64,000 nucleotides of DNA from JADJYF01 sp965278995 (GTDB lineage: Bacteria > Pseudomonadota > Gammaproteobacteria > Ga0077536): positions 1,240,001-1,304,000 of the forward strand of contig OZ257136.1 of NCBI GenBank assembly GCA_965278995.1, in the 5' to 3' direction. Below the pieces are notes generated by a model. It was not told the origin of the DNA. It did not search any database and saw nothing but the letters and a program-made list of their open reading frames with translations. The translations under genes were made by a program, and so were the position numbers. Positions 42,704 to 52,329 of the stretch are shown piece after piece; the stretch's first letter is position 1, and each line of letters begins with the position of its first letter.

Positions 42704-44682
42704 TTGAGACCGGCACAGTAGCGGGTGAGCAGGTCGGCGAACTCAGACTCGGTAGCGGCTGTGTTCAGTGGCTCGATTGACGTGCGGAAGCGCAGGCGAT
42801 AATAGCTAGCGACGAGCGCGTCGCGGTCGACGCCACCGGCCACTGGCGGGGCGCTGCGCGCCAGGTAACGGTGCAAGGTTTCACCCGGAAGTGGCGCGAA
42901 ACCGAGAGCGGCGAGCGCGGCCAGCAACGGTGAGAGTGTGCCGGATAAACCGCTGAACGGGACTGACGGCATGTCGGTGTCGCGATTGCGAACTGCGAGC
43001 GGACTGCGGCGCAGTCGCACATACAGCACCAGCGCGAGCGGCGGCACCAGCCAGGCCAGTTGACTGCGCAGTTCGCGCCAGTCGGCGCGCATCAGTCGCT
43101 GATAGCGATACCACAGCCACGACGCCAGATCCTGCGCCGACTGCCATCGCGACGCATACGCTTCTTCGAGGTCGAACCATGCCGATGGCGTTGAATCGAT
43201 AATCTGCCATTCGCCATCGATCCAGGCCAAGGCCCAGGCATGAGCATGGCGGGCGCGCGCAATATACGCGCGTTCGAGCGTGCTGTAATTTTCTACCACA
43301 TAACCGACCGCATAGCGTGAAGGTATGCCGGCCGCGCGGAGCAGCAACACCGTTGCGGTGGCGAAATATTCGCAGTGGCCGCGGCGTGTATGCGTCAGGA
43401 AATGCGCAAGTGGTGTACGCAGACCAGGTCGGGCGCGTTGCACCAGGCTGTATTTGAAGTGATCGATGAAAAATCGCCGGATGCGCTCTGCGCGCGCGGA
43501 CGGCGGCAGACGGCTTAGTCCGATCTCGGCGCTGATCGTCTGGATGACCGGCGCGTATTCCGGCGGAACCACGCTGTCGGCTTCAGCCGGGGGTGGTTCC
43601 GTCGAGACGGGTTCCCCGATAGTTACCCGGTAAGGCAGCGCACCGGGTGGCGACTCTGCCATCAAGGTACCGAAACGGTTGTCCTGCAGTTCGGCAATCT
43701 CGCTGCTGGCGACCCGACGGCTGCCGCGCGGCACCGGCAGCAGCGAGAGTTCTCGGGCGTGCGTAAAATCGAGCGCCAGCGTTCGCCTGGTGGTGACCAT
43801 CGGCACCCGCAGTGCCCACGTCTGACTGTCGGCCAGTTTATCGATGGCGGCAAAGGGCGCCTGCGTGGCCGTCCAGGTGCCGTATTTGAATCCGTCGAAA
43901 CTCGCTTCCTGCAAAAATAACGGCAGCGTGAGATCCCGACTCGGGGTTACGCGCACACGTACCTGATCCGACAACTTGAGCCGACCGAGGGCACCGATGG
44001 CTGTAATCGCCGTGTTGGGGTCGCCGCTCATCCACGCGAATTGATTGAACCAGTAGGCCATCGACGATTCGAGAGCACGCTGCGTGGCGAGCACGCCGGC
44101 ACCGGTCAGCACGGCGAGACCCAGCGCCAGTGCGATCGTTGCTACCCACACCGTCAGGAGATAACGCTGCGGGCGGGCAAGCACCAGCGCCCCGAGCAGC
44201 AGTGCGTCAGCGGTAACGATGAACCACCAGTCGGCCTGCGTGCTGGTACTGCTCGCGACCAGGCAGGTCATCAGGTAATGCGGTGCGATGTCGATGCGTG
44301 CAGCAGGCCGGTCGGCGCGACGCAGGCTGTAAAACAGCGCGCTGAGCGGGATAGTCTGTTGAGTGCTGGACCGTTGCACGAGAATGAGTGGAAACACACA
44401 GTAAGGCATGACGGCCAGGATTTCGTAGATCCCATGGACCGAGTAACGCGAGAACTGCACCACGGTGACGACCGCGAATACCACGCTGGTGAGATCCGCT
44501 GCGCGGTGAAAATCGAGTTCGCGTAACGACCATTTGATCGGCGCGAAGCCGATGCCCTCCAGCAGGGCAGCCATGACCACAGCACCCACCAGGTTGTCAG
44601 TCAGAGCACCCCACATCAACAGTGACGTGGCTACCCACAGGCGCGGCAGCAGTACCTGGCCATGCGTCGCGGCGTCGTTCAC
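42700..44682 (-). CDS. transglutaminase-like membrane protein (TgpA type)
   Basis: This 660-residue protein has about six N-terminal spans (residues 15-215), a periplasmic transglutaminase-like domain, one more span (about 555-575) and a cytoplasmic tail. The thiol triad is visible: RRGHCEYFATATVLLLRAAGIPSRYAVGY (Cys), ARHAHAWALAWI (His) and IIDSTP (Asp). This is TgpA of Pseudomonas, linked to envelope growth. The GTG at 44682 overlaps the DUF58 stop (GTGA), which sets the start; the frame runs 47 codons further. Confidence 0.9.
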   Translation of the reverse strand: MNDAATHGQVLLPRLWVATSLLMWGALTDNLVGAVVMAALLEGIGFAPIKWSLRELDFHRAADLTSVVFAVVTVVQFSRYSVHGIYEILAVMPYCVFPLILVQRSSTQQTIPLSALFYSLRRADRPAARIDIAPHYLMTCLVASSTSTQADWWFIVTADALLLGALVLARPQRYLLTVWVATIALALGLAVLTGAGVLATQRALESSMAYWFNQFAWMSGDPNTAITAIGALGRLKLSDQVRVRVTPSRDLTLPLFLQEASFDGFKYGTWTATQAPFAAIDKLADSQTWALRVPMVTTRRTLALDFTHARELSLLPVPRGSRRVASSEIAELQDNRFGTLMAESPPGALPYRVTIGEPVSTEPPPAEADSVVPPEYAPVIQTISAEIGLSRLPPSARAERIRRFFIDHFKYSLVQRARPGLRTPLAHFLTHTRRGHCEYFATATVLLLRAAGIPSRYAVGYVVENYSTLERAYIARARHAHAWALAWIDGEWQIIDSTPSAWFDLEEAYASRWQSAQDLASWLWYRYQRLMRADWRELRSQLAWLVPPLALVLYVRLRRSPLAVRNRDTDMPSVPFSGLSGTLSPLLAALAALGFAPLPGETLHRYLARSAPPVAGGVDRDALVASYYRLRFRTSIEPLNTAATESEFADLLTRYCAGLN

Positions 44683-46058
44683 GGCGGCAAGTCTATGCGC
44701 TGGCTCATGTGCTGGCCGATACGCTGGAGGTCGGTGGCCAGATGCGTTATTCGTAAACGGAAGAGGCCGTCCTCCGGCACTGCGCCGGTCGCTGTGGAAT
44801 CGTCGGGCACGACGCACAGGCACAAGATGCGTGTACCGCGCGTTCGCAGATCACGTGCGACCTGGTGGCGCGTCGCATCCCAGCGGCCGAGTACCATCAC
44901 GACACTGGCGCATTGCGCGGCACGTGTCAGCAGCCGCGCCCCGACAGGAAGAAAATCAATCGTCGTGGACGGCCGCGCTTCGGCCAGATAGGTCAGCGCG
45001 CGTCGCGCATCACCGAGTCCGCGACCGGCACTCAGTTCAAGCAGATCGGTTCCTGTGAAGAGCACATCGAGGATCGAATCGCGCGGTCGTTCGCTGGCAG
45101 CGACCGACGCCGCCACCCGGATCACGCTCTCGAACAGCGTCGCTTCGCCGCTGCCGGCATAGGTATCGACGACCAGCGCGTGCCGGTCGAAGTATTCGTC
45201 CTGATATTCCTTGACGATCAGCTGACCGGTCTTGGCGAAACTGCGCCAGTGGATGTGTCGGCGCGGATCGCCCGGACGATATTCGCGCAGACTCGCGAAT
45301 TCCTGTGAATCGCCGACCGCCAATGCGAGACTGACGCCGCCGCGCTGATAGCGGCGCTGGGTAACGACCTGAACGCGTGGCAGTGAATGGCGAAGCGGCA
45401 GGGCGAGCAGGGCTGCCGGCAGTTCGATGGGGTAGCGTGCATAGACCAGGCCCAGCGGATCGGGTCGGCGCAACTCGATCGCTTCGAACCTAATCCAGCC
45501 ACGCCGTACAAACGTCGTGTCCACCCGCACGCGCGCGCTGCCGCCCGGTGGCAGGGTCGGGATGGCAGCCAGCGGCAGTTCGGCGCCGCGCGCAGAACGA
45601 CGCAGTTCGACCCAGCGTGGAAATCCGATCGCGCGATCGAACCAGTTGCTGGCGCCACCGGACTGGCGCAACGCGGTGTGGAAAGTGTCATACGCAATGA
45701 TCGGCTGGCCTAGACGGTCGTGCAGCAGCAGATCCCGCTCCAGCCGAAGACCATCGTTGCGGAATTCGAGCCAATAGCAGGTCGGCACGCCGTCAGTCAC
45801 ACAGTCGGGCAAAATTCGCCGCACGCTGATCCGCGGTCGCCAGCGCGCACTGGCCAGATGGCTGGCCGCCAGCAGCGCGAAAGCCAGTGCAGCCAGTTGA
45901 TAAGCCAGCGTCTGATTGAGATCGACGCCGAACAGGGTGGCAGCAACAAACAGGCCGAGTAGCAGCCGGCCGCTGCGCGAATAACGATGTTCCAGCCATT
46001 GGCTCGTACGCGCGGCGAGCGGGAACAGACGAAACAGCGTGCGCGGCGGCAGGCGCAT
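44679..46058 (-). CDS. DUF58 protein
   Basis: This 459-residue protein has two N-terminal spans (about 28-70), a beta-sandwich region, then the DUF58 core FASLREYRPGDPRRHIHWRSFAKTGQLIVKEYQDE and a von Willebrand A-like fold (HALVVDTYAGSG). DUF58 proteins work with MoxR ATPases and transglutaminases in gene triplets like this one; the role is thought to be chaperone-like. It is 61 bases after moxR. Confidence 0.92.
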   Translation of the reverse strand: MRLPPRTLFRLFPLAARTSQWLEHRYSRSGRLLLGLFVAATLFGVDLNQTLAYQLAALAFALLAASHLASARWRPRISVRRILPDCVTDGVPTCYWLEFRNDGLRLERDLLLHDRLGQPIIAYDTFHTALRQSGGASNWFDRAIGFPRWVELRRSARGAELPLAAIPTLPPGGSARVRVDTTFVRRGWIRFEAIELRRPDPLGLVYARYPIELPAALLALPLRHSLPRVQVVTQRRYQRGGVSLALAVGDSQEFASLREYRPGDPRRHIHWRSFAKTGQLIVKEYQDEYFDRHALVVDTYAGSGEATLFESVIRVAASVAASERPRDSILDVLFTGTDLLELSAGRGLGDARRALTYLAEARPSTTIDFLPVGARLLTRAAQCASVVMVLGRWDATRHQVARDLRTRGTRILCLCVVPDDSTATGAVPEDGLFRLRITHLATDLQRIGQHMSQRIDLPP

Positions 46059-46119
46059 ATTCAGTCTGATGTTGACTCGCGATAGACGAGCAGCGGCGCA
46101 AGTCGACGACCTTTGCGCA

Positions 46120-47088
46120 TCAGCGCGGGACCGGCACGGATTCGAGCAACTCGGCGATAACGGTTGCTGCGCTCACGCCGGCAAAGCGCGCTTCAGCTCG
46201 CAGGCTCAAGCGATGAGCCAGCACCAGTGGCGCGAGTTCCTGGATCAGATCCGGAGTGACGAAATCCAGCGCGTCAGCCAAGGCCAGCGCCTGCGCGCAA
46301 CGCAGGAGTGCCAGAGAAGCGCGCGGGCTCGCGCCGAGTTCGACATGCGCCGCGCTGCGGGTAGCGGCAACGAGACACACCAGGTAGCGTTTCAACTCGT
46401 CGCTGATGATGACGCTCGCAGCGGTCTGCTGGAATGCCAGTACGTCGGCAATGCTGGCGCAGGCCGACAGCGAATCCAATGGGCGGGCGCCGTTGTTGGC
46501 AGTGATGATCGCCATTTCCTGCTCGACGCTGACATAGCCGAGAGCGAGCCGCAGCGCAAAACGATCCATCTGCGCTTCGGGTAGCGGATAGGTACCGTGA
46601 AATTCCACCGGATTCTGCGTAGCAACGACGAAATACGGCGGCTCCAGCGTGAACTGTGTCCCTTCGAGACTGACCTGTCCTTCGCCCATCGCTTCCAGCA
46701 GCGCCGATTGCGTGCGCGGTGAAGCGCGATTGATCTCATCGGCAAGCAGAATATTCGTGAATATCGGGCCTTTCTGAATGACGAATTCCTGCGTGCGCTG
46801 ATTGTAGACCGAGGCGCCGAGCAGGTCGGTAGGGAGCAGGTCGGGAGTGAACTGCACCCGTTGAAAGCGTGCCCCGATACTGCGCGCGAGCGCTTTGGCC
46901 AAGGTTGTCTTGCCGGTACCGGGGAAATCTTCAAGCAAGACATGGCCGCCGGTCAGAAACGCGCTGAGCAGATGCCGTATGACGCGTTGCTGGCCGGTAA
47001 TCGCCATGGCGATGGTGCTCGACAGACGCTGCCAGGTCGCTCGCGCGGCGGCCGGGTCGATTGCGGTGGCGGTCGTGGCAGCGGGCAT
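46120..47088 (-). CDS. MoxR-family AAA+ ATPase
   Basis: This 322-residue ATPase has HVLLEDFPGTGKTTLAKALA (Walker A), ILLADEINRASPRTQSALLEAMGEGQV (Walker B and sensor region), FVVATQNPVEFHGTYPLPEAQMDRF and ASPRASLALLR. This is the MRP/MoxR class. ATG 47088 is used; the frame extends 20 codons upstream. It heads the moxR-DUF58-tgpA operon, which forms a chaperone-like module with an unknown client. Confidence 0.94.
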   Translation of the reverse strand: MPAATTATAIDPAAARATWQRLSSTIAMAITGQQRVIRHLLSAFLTGGHVLLEDFPGTGKTTLAKALARSIGARFQRVQFTPDLLPTDLLGASVYNQRTQEFVIQKGPIFTNILLADEINRASPRTQSALLEAMGEGQVSLEGTQFTLEPPYFVVATQNPVEFHGTYPLPEAQMDRFALRLALGYVSVEQEMAIITANNGARPLDSLSACASIADVLAFQQTAASVIISDELKRYLVCLVAATRSAAHVELGASPRASLALLRCAQALALADALDFVTPDLIQELAPLVLAHRLSLRAEARFAGVSAATVIAELLESVPVPR

Positions 47089-47104
47089 GCAGTCGTCCTT
47101 ATGG

Positions 47105-47503
47105 TCAGTCGAGCGTGCGCTTAAACTGTTCGCGCGCGCGGCGTTCATGTTTGTCCAGCTTGCCCGAGCGCGGGTCTTCGACGATGCGATTCAGCTTGAG
47201 CGTTTCCGCCAGCGCCAGGCGAGCGGCGGCGCTGGCTGCTGTTTCGGAGTAGAGCTGGCGCGCCAATGGCGCGCCCTGGCGCTGTTTGGCGAGCCCGGCG
47301 ATCACTATCTCGTACTCATAGGGTGGCAGGCGCAGACGCAAGCTGTCCCCAGGATGGACCAGCTTCGACGGTTTGGCGCGCTCGCCGTTGACCTCGATGC
47401 GGCCATTGCGAATGGCATCGACCGCGAGCGTCCGCGTCTTGTAGAAGCGTGCGTGATGCAGCCAGCGATCGAGCCGCTGAGCGTTGTTCTCGATCAAATC
47501 CAT
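47105..47503 (-). CDS. hslR: heat shock S4 RNA-binding protein HslR
   Basis: This 132-residue protein has an S4 domain (RLDRWLHHARFYKTRTLAVDAIRNGRIEVNGERAKPSKLVHPGD) and a basic C-terminus. HslR (Hsp15) recycles 50S subunits carrying nascent chains. The length matches. It is 16 bases upstream of moxR on the same strand. Confidence 0.92.
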   Translation of the reverse strand: MDLIENNAQRLDRWLHHARFYKTRTLAVDAIRNGRIEVNGERAKPSKLVHPGDSLRLRLPPYEYEIVIAGLAKQRQGAPLARQLYSETAASAAARLALAETLKLNRIVEDPRSGKLDKHERRAREQFKRTLD

Positions 47504-47588
47504 TGAGCGTCCGACTCGCTCGCGGTTAGCATGGATGGAAATTCTGTGCCGCGCATAGCCCGGCCAACCCTAACCCAGGTAAAGACGT

Positions 47589-48110
47589 GTGGCTACCGAA
47601 AGAGAATTGATCCCGCTGGCAATCGCGGTGCTGACCATCTCCGATACGCGGGATGAGGCCAGCGACAAGTCGGGCCAGCTGCTGGTCGAACGGATCCGTG
47701 CCGCCGGTCATGAGGTCAACGACAAGCGCATCTGCCGAGACGACCTCTATGCCATCCGAGCAATCGTCTCGCAGTGGATTGCTGAGCCCGGCATCAATGT
47801 CGTTCTCACGACTGGTGGCACCGGTGTAACCGGGCGTGACGGCACACCGGAGGCGCTCACGCCGCTGTTCGACAAGGTGCTGGACGGGTTCGGCGAGATG
47901 TTCCGCGTGTTGTCCTATGCAGATATCCAGACGTCGACCTTACAGTCGCGCGCGGTCGCCGGCGTTGCCAATGCGACTTATGTGTTCGCCTTGCCCGGAT
48001 CGTCAGGCGCCTGCGCGCTCGGCTGGGACAGCCTGATTGTGCATCAGCTCGACTATCGCACGCGGCCGTGCAATCTAGTCGAACTCATGCCTCGTCTACT
48101 CGAGCGTTGA
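47589..48110 (+). CDS. moaB: MoaB, molybdopterin adenylyltransferase-type protein
   Basis: This 173-residue protein begins at GTG 47589. LTISDTRDEASDKSGQLL, VLTTGGTGVTGRDGTPEAL, and FALPGSSGACALGWDSL are the MoaB signatures. It adenylates molybdopterin or, in some species, is inactive. It lies 30 kb away from the rest of the Mo genes and is divergent from hslR. Confidence 0.93.
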   Translation: MATERELIPLAIAVLTISDTRDEASDKSGQLLVERIRAAGHEVNDKRICRDDLYAIRAIVSQWIAEPGINVVLTTGGTGVTGRDGTPEALTPLFDKVLDGFGEMFRVLSYADIQTSTLQSRAVAGVANATYVFALPGSSGACALGWDSLIVHQLDYRTRPCNLVELMPRLLER

Positions 48111-48243
48111 AGCCGCAGAAGTCCGAAATCGAAGGAGCGCAAAACGCTGTTTTGAACGATGTCCGGCGTCCCGCTCGTGGCGCTGACCCGGTCAGGTAGC
48201 GTATCCTTGAGGGCTGCGTGCGGCCGAGCATTCCGGACCATTC

Positions 48244-48621
48244 ATGCTGGTAAAACTTTTCGTGGCGATCGCCGGCCTGGCCGGTTGCAGCGGCGTTGGA
48301 CTTGGCGCGCTGGCCGCTCATGCGTGGCGTGCCCGGCTCGACCCGGCCGCGCTGGCGACGCTCGATCTGGTCTCGAAATATCTGCTGCTGCACGCGCTCC
48401 TGCTCATGGTGATTGCTCTATGGACGCGCAACTCAGCCGATACACGAATACTCGAAGTGGCCGGCGTGCTGGTTGTCGCCGGGATAGTTCTGTTCTGCGG
48501 TGGTCTCAGCGTGAGCGTGCTGAGCGGCGTCCGACAGTTTGCCCTTGCTGCGCCTCTCGGTGGCATGGCGCTGATGGTTGCCTGGCTGGCGTGCGCGGTT
48601 TATGCGCTGGTCCGATTGTGA
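48244..48621 (+). CDS. DUF423 membrane protein
   Basis: This 125-residue protein has four predicted spans. GALAAHAWRARLDPAALATLDLVSKYLLLHALLLM and the AAPLGGMALMVAWLACAV end are the DUF423 pattern. Function unknown. It is preceded by a 130-base gap from moaB. Confidence 0.88.
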   Translation: MLVKLFVAIAGLAGCSGVGLGALAAHAWRARLDPAALATLDLVSKYLLLHALLLMVIALWTRNSADTRILEVAGVLVVAGIVLFCGGLSVSVLSGVRQFALAAPLGGMALMVAWLACAVYALVRL

Positions 48622-48670
48622 GCGGATGGTGATGGGATTGGCATGCTGGATTAGTTGGGAGTTGAACGGA

Positions 48671-49702
48671 ATGAATTTGCACAAGAACTACCCGCCGCGC
48701 GGCGGGCGCCAGACCGGTGCCATTGCTGCTGCTATTACGCTGGCAGCCGCGGCGCTGCTGATGGTGTCTGCAGACGCATTCGGCGGGCAGACCCTGACGA
48801 TTACCCCGGACTCACCGGATGTCATCGGTGAGCTTGCCGCGACGACCGCCGTCTATGAGGACACCATTTCGGATCTCGCCCTGGCTTACAGCCAGGGCTA
48901 CCGCGAGATGCGCATCGCCAATCCGACGGTCGACCCGTGGTTGCCGGGCGAGGGCACGCCGGTGATTGTGCCGAGCCTGTATATCCTGCCGTCGGTGCCG
49001 CGCAGCGGCATTGTGATCAATGTGCCGGAGATGCGACTGTATCTCTACGCCAGAGCGAGCCGTGGCGTGCCGCAGCAGGTGACGACGTTCCCGATCAGCA
49101 TCGGCCGCCAGCAATGGAATACGCCAAAAGGAGCGACCACGGTCGTCGCCAAGGTCAAGAATCCGGCCTGGTATCCGCCCGAATCGATACGCAAGGAGCA
49201 TGCGGCCAACGGCGATCCGTTGCCGATGATGGTGCCGCCCGGACCGGACAACCCACTCGGCTCACGCGCGCTGCGGCTTGGTCTGGAAGGATATCTGATC
49301 CACGGTACGGACAAACCTTTCGGTATCGGCATGCGCGTCACGCACGGCTGTATCCGGCTGTATCCGAAAGATGCCGAAGCGATCTTCGACCTGACCAGCG
49401 TCGGTACGCCGGTGCGCATCGTCAATGAACCGTTCAAGGTCGGCTTGTCGCGCGGGCAGGTGCTGCTGGAAGTGCACCCGCACCTGGAGGAAGACCAGGC
49501 CGCGTTTGCCGATCAATTCTCGCATGTCGTCAAACTGCTGCTCGACCGCGGCAAGGACTACAGCGTGCATCTGGTGTGGGCTGACATCAGGCGCGCACTC
49601 GAGGCCCGCAATGGTATTCCGCAGGCAGTTGGCACCTATACGCCGAAGACCACTCCTGTGACGCAGGCCACGCTGGGACCTCGCTTGTCAGCCGCACGCT
49701 GA
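48671..49702 (+). CDS. L,D-transpeptidase (ErfK/YbiS/YcfS type)
   Basis: This 343-residue protein has an N-terminal signal or anchor (GAIAAAITLAAAALLMVSADAFGG). A LysM-like segment is at 60-105 (DTISDLALAYSQGYREMRIANP). The YkuD catalytic domain spans 113-262, with H211 and the HGC227 motif (THGCIRLYPKDAE). It cross-links peptidoglycan or attaches lipoprotein to it. An Ala-rich lipoprotein gene lies just after it in convergent orientation, a suggestive pairing. The ATG at 48671 avoids a longer frame that overlaps DUF423. Confidence 0.92.
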   Translation: MNLHKNYPPRGGRQTGAIAAAITLAAAALLMVSADAFGGQTLTITPDSPDVIGELAATTAVYEDTISDLALAYSQGYREMRIANPTVDPWLPGEGTPVIVPSLYILPSVPRSGIVINVPEMRLYLYARASRGVPQQVTTFPISIGRQQWNTPKGATTVVAKVKNPAWYPPESIRKEHAANGDPLPMMVPPGPDNPLGSRALRLGLEGYLIHGTDKPFGIGMRVTHGCIRLYPKDAEAIFDLTSVGTPVRIVNEPFKVGLSRGQVLLEVHPHLEEDQAAFADQFSHVVKLLLDRGKDYSVHLVWADIRRALEARNGIPQAVGTYTPKTTPVTQATLGPRLSAAR

Positions 49703-49736
49703 CCCAGTCCGCTGTGGCCGACCTGTCGGCGAGGCG

Positions 49737-49768
49737 AAAAAAAACCCCGCGTGAGCGGGGTTCTTTCC
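49737..49768. terminator. bidirectional terminator
   Basis: AACCCCGC/GCGGGGTT around GTGA (49743-49762) has eight A's before and TTCTTT after, so it can end both the transpeptidase (plus) and lipoprotein (minus) transcripts. It is the strongest terminator in the window for minus transcription. Confidence 0.85.
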
Positions 49769-49787
49769 GAACGCGTAAGGAAAAACC

Positions 49788-50105
49788 TTACTTGTTCATG
49801 ACCTTTTCGAACAGACGCTCGATGCGGTCCTTGTTCTCATTGCAGCACGCCATCGCAGCGTCAGCCGAGCTCTTGGCAGCATCAGCAGAAGCAGCAGCAG
49901 CCGTTGCAGCTTCCTGAGCAGCGGTAGCTGCCTTCAGTGCGGCGGCGGCATTGGTCGAAGCCGTACGTGCATCGGACAGTGCGCTGGTCGCTTTTGCTTC
50001 AACAGCAGACAGTTGTTCCGGCGTCACAGTCGAACAGGCGCTTGCCAGCCCGAGCACCACACACAGGGCGGGCATCTGTAGACGTCCAATCAGGTTTTTG
50101 CTCAT
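49788..50105 (-). CDS. Ala-rich murein lipoprotein-like protein (OprI/Lpp type)
   Basis: This 105-residue protein has a lipobox (LGLASAC, Cys24) and, after it, a coiled helix of alternating Ala and polar residues in heptads (SAVEAKATSALSDARTASTNAAAALKAATAAQEA). It ends ENKDRIERLFEKVMNK. This is the layout of OprI-like lipoproteins, which bridge outer membrane and peptidoglycan. The C-terminal Lys could be the site joined by an L,D-transpeptidase. It contains a Cys-Cys pair that Lpp lacks. Confidence 0.85.
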   Translation of the reverse strand: MSKNLIGRLQMPALCVVLGLASACSTVTPEQLSAVEAKATSALSDARTASTNAAAALKAATAAQEAATAAAASADAAKSSADAAMACCNENKDRIERLFEKVMNK

Positions 50106-50377
50106 CGTCGTACTCCTCCTAACTCAGGGGGCTAGATAAAAAAAAGACTAAATCTCTGCGAATCTCGAAGATTAGAATTTATTACTCGGAAATTCGATGA
50201 AGCAGATCATGAATGATTTTTGCAGTGCACGCAATTCAAATTTTCGTCGAACGCGTACGGGCGACATCTGTCGCCTTTGGGATTTTTGCACATTTTCGCG
50301 CGCCAGTGTGTGATTCCAGTCCCTTTCTCCTGGTTGCCGCAGCGCCCTGACCAAGCCGATAGACACGTTCCGGCGAC

Positions 50378-50803
50378 TTAGTGAGGCGCGGCTTCCGGTG
50401 GTGGAGGCGGTAAGGCGCGGCCCCAACCGCTGCTGGCCGCACCGGGCGGTGCACGCAATCGTGTTTCGTGTTGCACCGCCACGAACTGCGAAATGGCGCG
50501 TTCGAAGCTGTCCATCTGATTCGCTGCGCAATAATCGCCGAGCCAGGCCAGCGATTTTTCCAGACTCAACGGACCGGCAATGCTGTAGGTATCTGGTGCA
50601 AGCGCTCCATAAGCGGTCAGATAACCCATCAGAAAATGATCAAAGGCAGCAGCGTCGCCAGGATTGGCGCGGGTCGATGTGAACTGATGACAGGAGCGGC
50701 TGCCCGCACCCCAGATGGCGTAATTGCCGCCGGCATCGGCCGCTGGCAGCAAGGGCGCCGCCGTGCCGCAGGCCATCGCCACGATCATCGATACGAGCCT
50801 CAC
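50378..50803 (-). CDS. exported Rap1a/HdeA-like small protein
   Basis: This 141-residue protein starts at GTG 50803, which overlaps the HNH stop (GTGA). A signal peptide (VSMIVAMACGTAAPLLPAADA) precedes SCHQFTSTR, FDHFLMGYLTAYGAL, then LAWLGDYCAANQMDSFERAISQFV. Two cysteines probably form a disulfide. It matches the Rap1a/HdeA fold family, found in periplasmic chaperones and T6SS immunity proteins. A Pro-rich tail ends it. The actual role is unknown. Confidence 0.7.
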   Translation of the reverse strand: MRLVSMIVAMACGTAAPLLPAADAGGNYAIWGAGSRSCHQFTSTRANPGDAAAFDHFLMGYLTAYGALAPDTYSIAGPLSLEKSLAWLGDYCAANQMDSFERAISQFVAVQHETRLRAPPGAASSGWGRALPPPPPEAAPH

Positions 50804-51375
50804 GTTAACCCCGGGATTTTGTACTGCCGACTGAATTGCGATTTCAGGAAATCCATCTGATCGGCGAGAATACGGCGGTTCGACAGTGCCAGGAACTCCG
50901 GCCAGTTCGGCACAAACGGAATTGCCAGTAGCGGCATGCCGGCCTGCTCCGGCGTGCGGCCGCCTTTCCGCGTATTGCAGCTGCGGCAGGCGCTCACCAC
51001 GTTCGACCACTTATCGCTACCGCCACGCGACAGCGGAACGACGTGATCGCGCGTCAAGGTACCCTCCGAAAATTCATGCCCGCAATACAGACATAGATGG
51101 GCATCGCGCCGGAACAATTCATGATTGTTGAGCGGCGGCGTCGCGCGCTGTGCGCCGTGCCCGAGACGGGTGTGCTTGACGGCGATGATCGAGTGTATCG
51201 TCACGCTCGAGCGGCGCCCGCTGCGTCTTTCGATCCCGCCGCGGAACGTGAACGCGTTCTCGCCTGTGGTCCACGCAATCAGGCTGCGACTGTGCAGGCA
51301 CACTGCGTCCTGCCACGGGATCCACCGCAGCGGCGTACCCGTGATATCGAGTCTGAGTATCAGCGGCGTCGACAT
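50800..51375 (-). CDS. HNH endonuclease
   Basis: This 191-residue protein starts at ATG 51375 (MSTPLILRLDITG). An N-terminal YfcD/beta part (GTPLRWIPWQDAVCLHSR) precedes the HNH core near residues 85-145: RDAHLCLYCGHEF, TLTRDHVVPLSRGGSDKWSNVVSACRSCNTRKG. The DHVVP histidine, Asn and CxxC pairs are intact. This HNH type is common in proteobacterial core genomes. Its in vivo substrate is unknown. It is divergent from mazG. Confidence 0.88.
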   Translation of the reverse strand: MSTPLILRLDITGTPLRWIPWQDAVCLHSRSLIAWTTGENAFTFRGGIERRSGRRSSVTIHSIIAVKHTRLGHGAQRATPPLNNHELFRRDAHLCLYCGHEFSEGTLTRDHVVPLSRGGSDKWSNVVSACRSCNTRKGGRTPEQAGMPLLAIPFVPNWPEFLALSNRRILADQMDFLKSQFSRQYKIPGLT

Positions 51376-51513
51376 GGTCTCGCAACGAGCGTCGGTTATT
51401 GCATCCCGGTGGCTCCGGGCCCAGCGCCGATTCTCATCGTATAGAATCCACGAATCAAGCGCCCAGGTGTGACGGCAATGCCGCAGTCCGCTTCGGTTGC
51501 GCGGAGCCTGTCC

Positions 51514-52329
51514 ATGTCGCACCTGCCGGAACTGCGCAGTTTGATGCGGCGCCTGCGCGCGCCTGACGGCGGTTGCCCGTGGGATCGCGAGCAGACTTTC
51601 GCCACCATCGTCCCGCATACGCTGGAAGAAGCGTATGAAGTCGCGGCCGCGATAGAAGACGGCCGCCTGGCCGAGCTGCCCGGCGAGCTCGGCGACTTGC
51701 TGTTCCAGGTCATTTTCTACGCCGAACTCGGTCGTGAATCAGGCCAGTTCGATTTTGACGATGTCGTCCATGCCATCGAAAACAAACTCGTTCGCCGCCA
51801 TCCGCATGTATTTGCTGACAGCACGACCGGTAATTCGGCGACCAATACAGCTACGGTGAGCGCGCAATGGGAAGCGTTGAAAGCGCGTGAGCGCGCGGCA
51901 CTTCGCCCTGTAACGGCCAGCGAGTTCGCCAGTGAATTGGATGATGTGCCGCTGGCGCTGCCGGCGCTGACGCGTGCGCGCAAACTGCAGCAACGCGCTG
52001 CGCGTGTCGGCTTCGATTGGCACGAGCCGGCTGCCGTGGTGGCGAAATTGGACGAAGAGGTGGATGAACTCAAAGCCGCGCTGGTTGACGGGACGGCAGC
52101 AGGTATTGACGACGAACTCGGCGACCTGCTGTTTACCGCTGTCAATCTGGTCCGTCATCTCGGGCGTGACCCCGAAACGGTGCTGCGCGCCGCCAATCGT
52201 AAGTTCGAACAGCGTTTCCGGCATCTCGAGGCAGCGCTGCAGGCGCGCGGCGAGACCGTCAGCGCCACTGACGACGCCGAACTGGACCGTTTATGGGAAG
52301 CCGCAAAAGCGGCCCTGCGCGAGGCCTGA
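51514..52329 (+). CDS. mazG: MazG nucleoside triphosphate pyrophosphohydrolase
   Basis: This 271-residue enzyme hydrolyses (d)NTPs and ppGpp-related stress nucleotides. It has two tandem MazG domains: APDGGCPWDREQTFATIVPHTLEEAYEVAAAI, ELGDLLFQVIFYAEL and, in the second, LDEEVDELKAAL and DELGDLLFTAVNLVRHLG, with the E-E-x-x-E and E-x-x-D metal motifs. ATG 51514 matches the E. coli start; GTG 51469 is the longest alternative. Confidence 0.93.
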   Translation: MSHLPELRSLMRRLRAPDGGCPWDREQTFATIVPHTLEEAYEVAAAIEDGRLAELPGELGDLLFQVIFYAELGRESGQFDFDDVVHAIENKLVRRHPHVFADSTTGNSATNTATVSAQWEALKARERAALRPVTASEFASELDDVPLALPALTRARKLQQRAARVGFDWHEPAAVVAKLDEEVDELKAALVDGTAAGIDDELGDLLFTAVNLVRHLGRDPETVLRAANRKFEQRFRHLEAALQARGETVSATDDAELDRLWEAAKAALREA

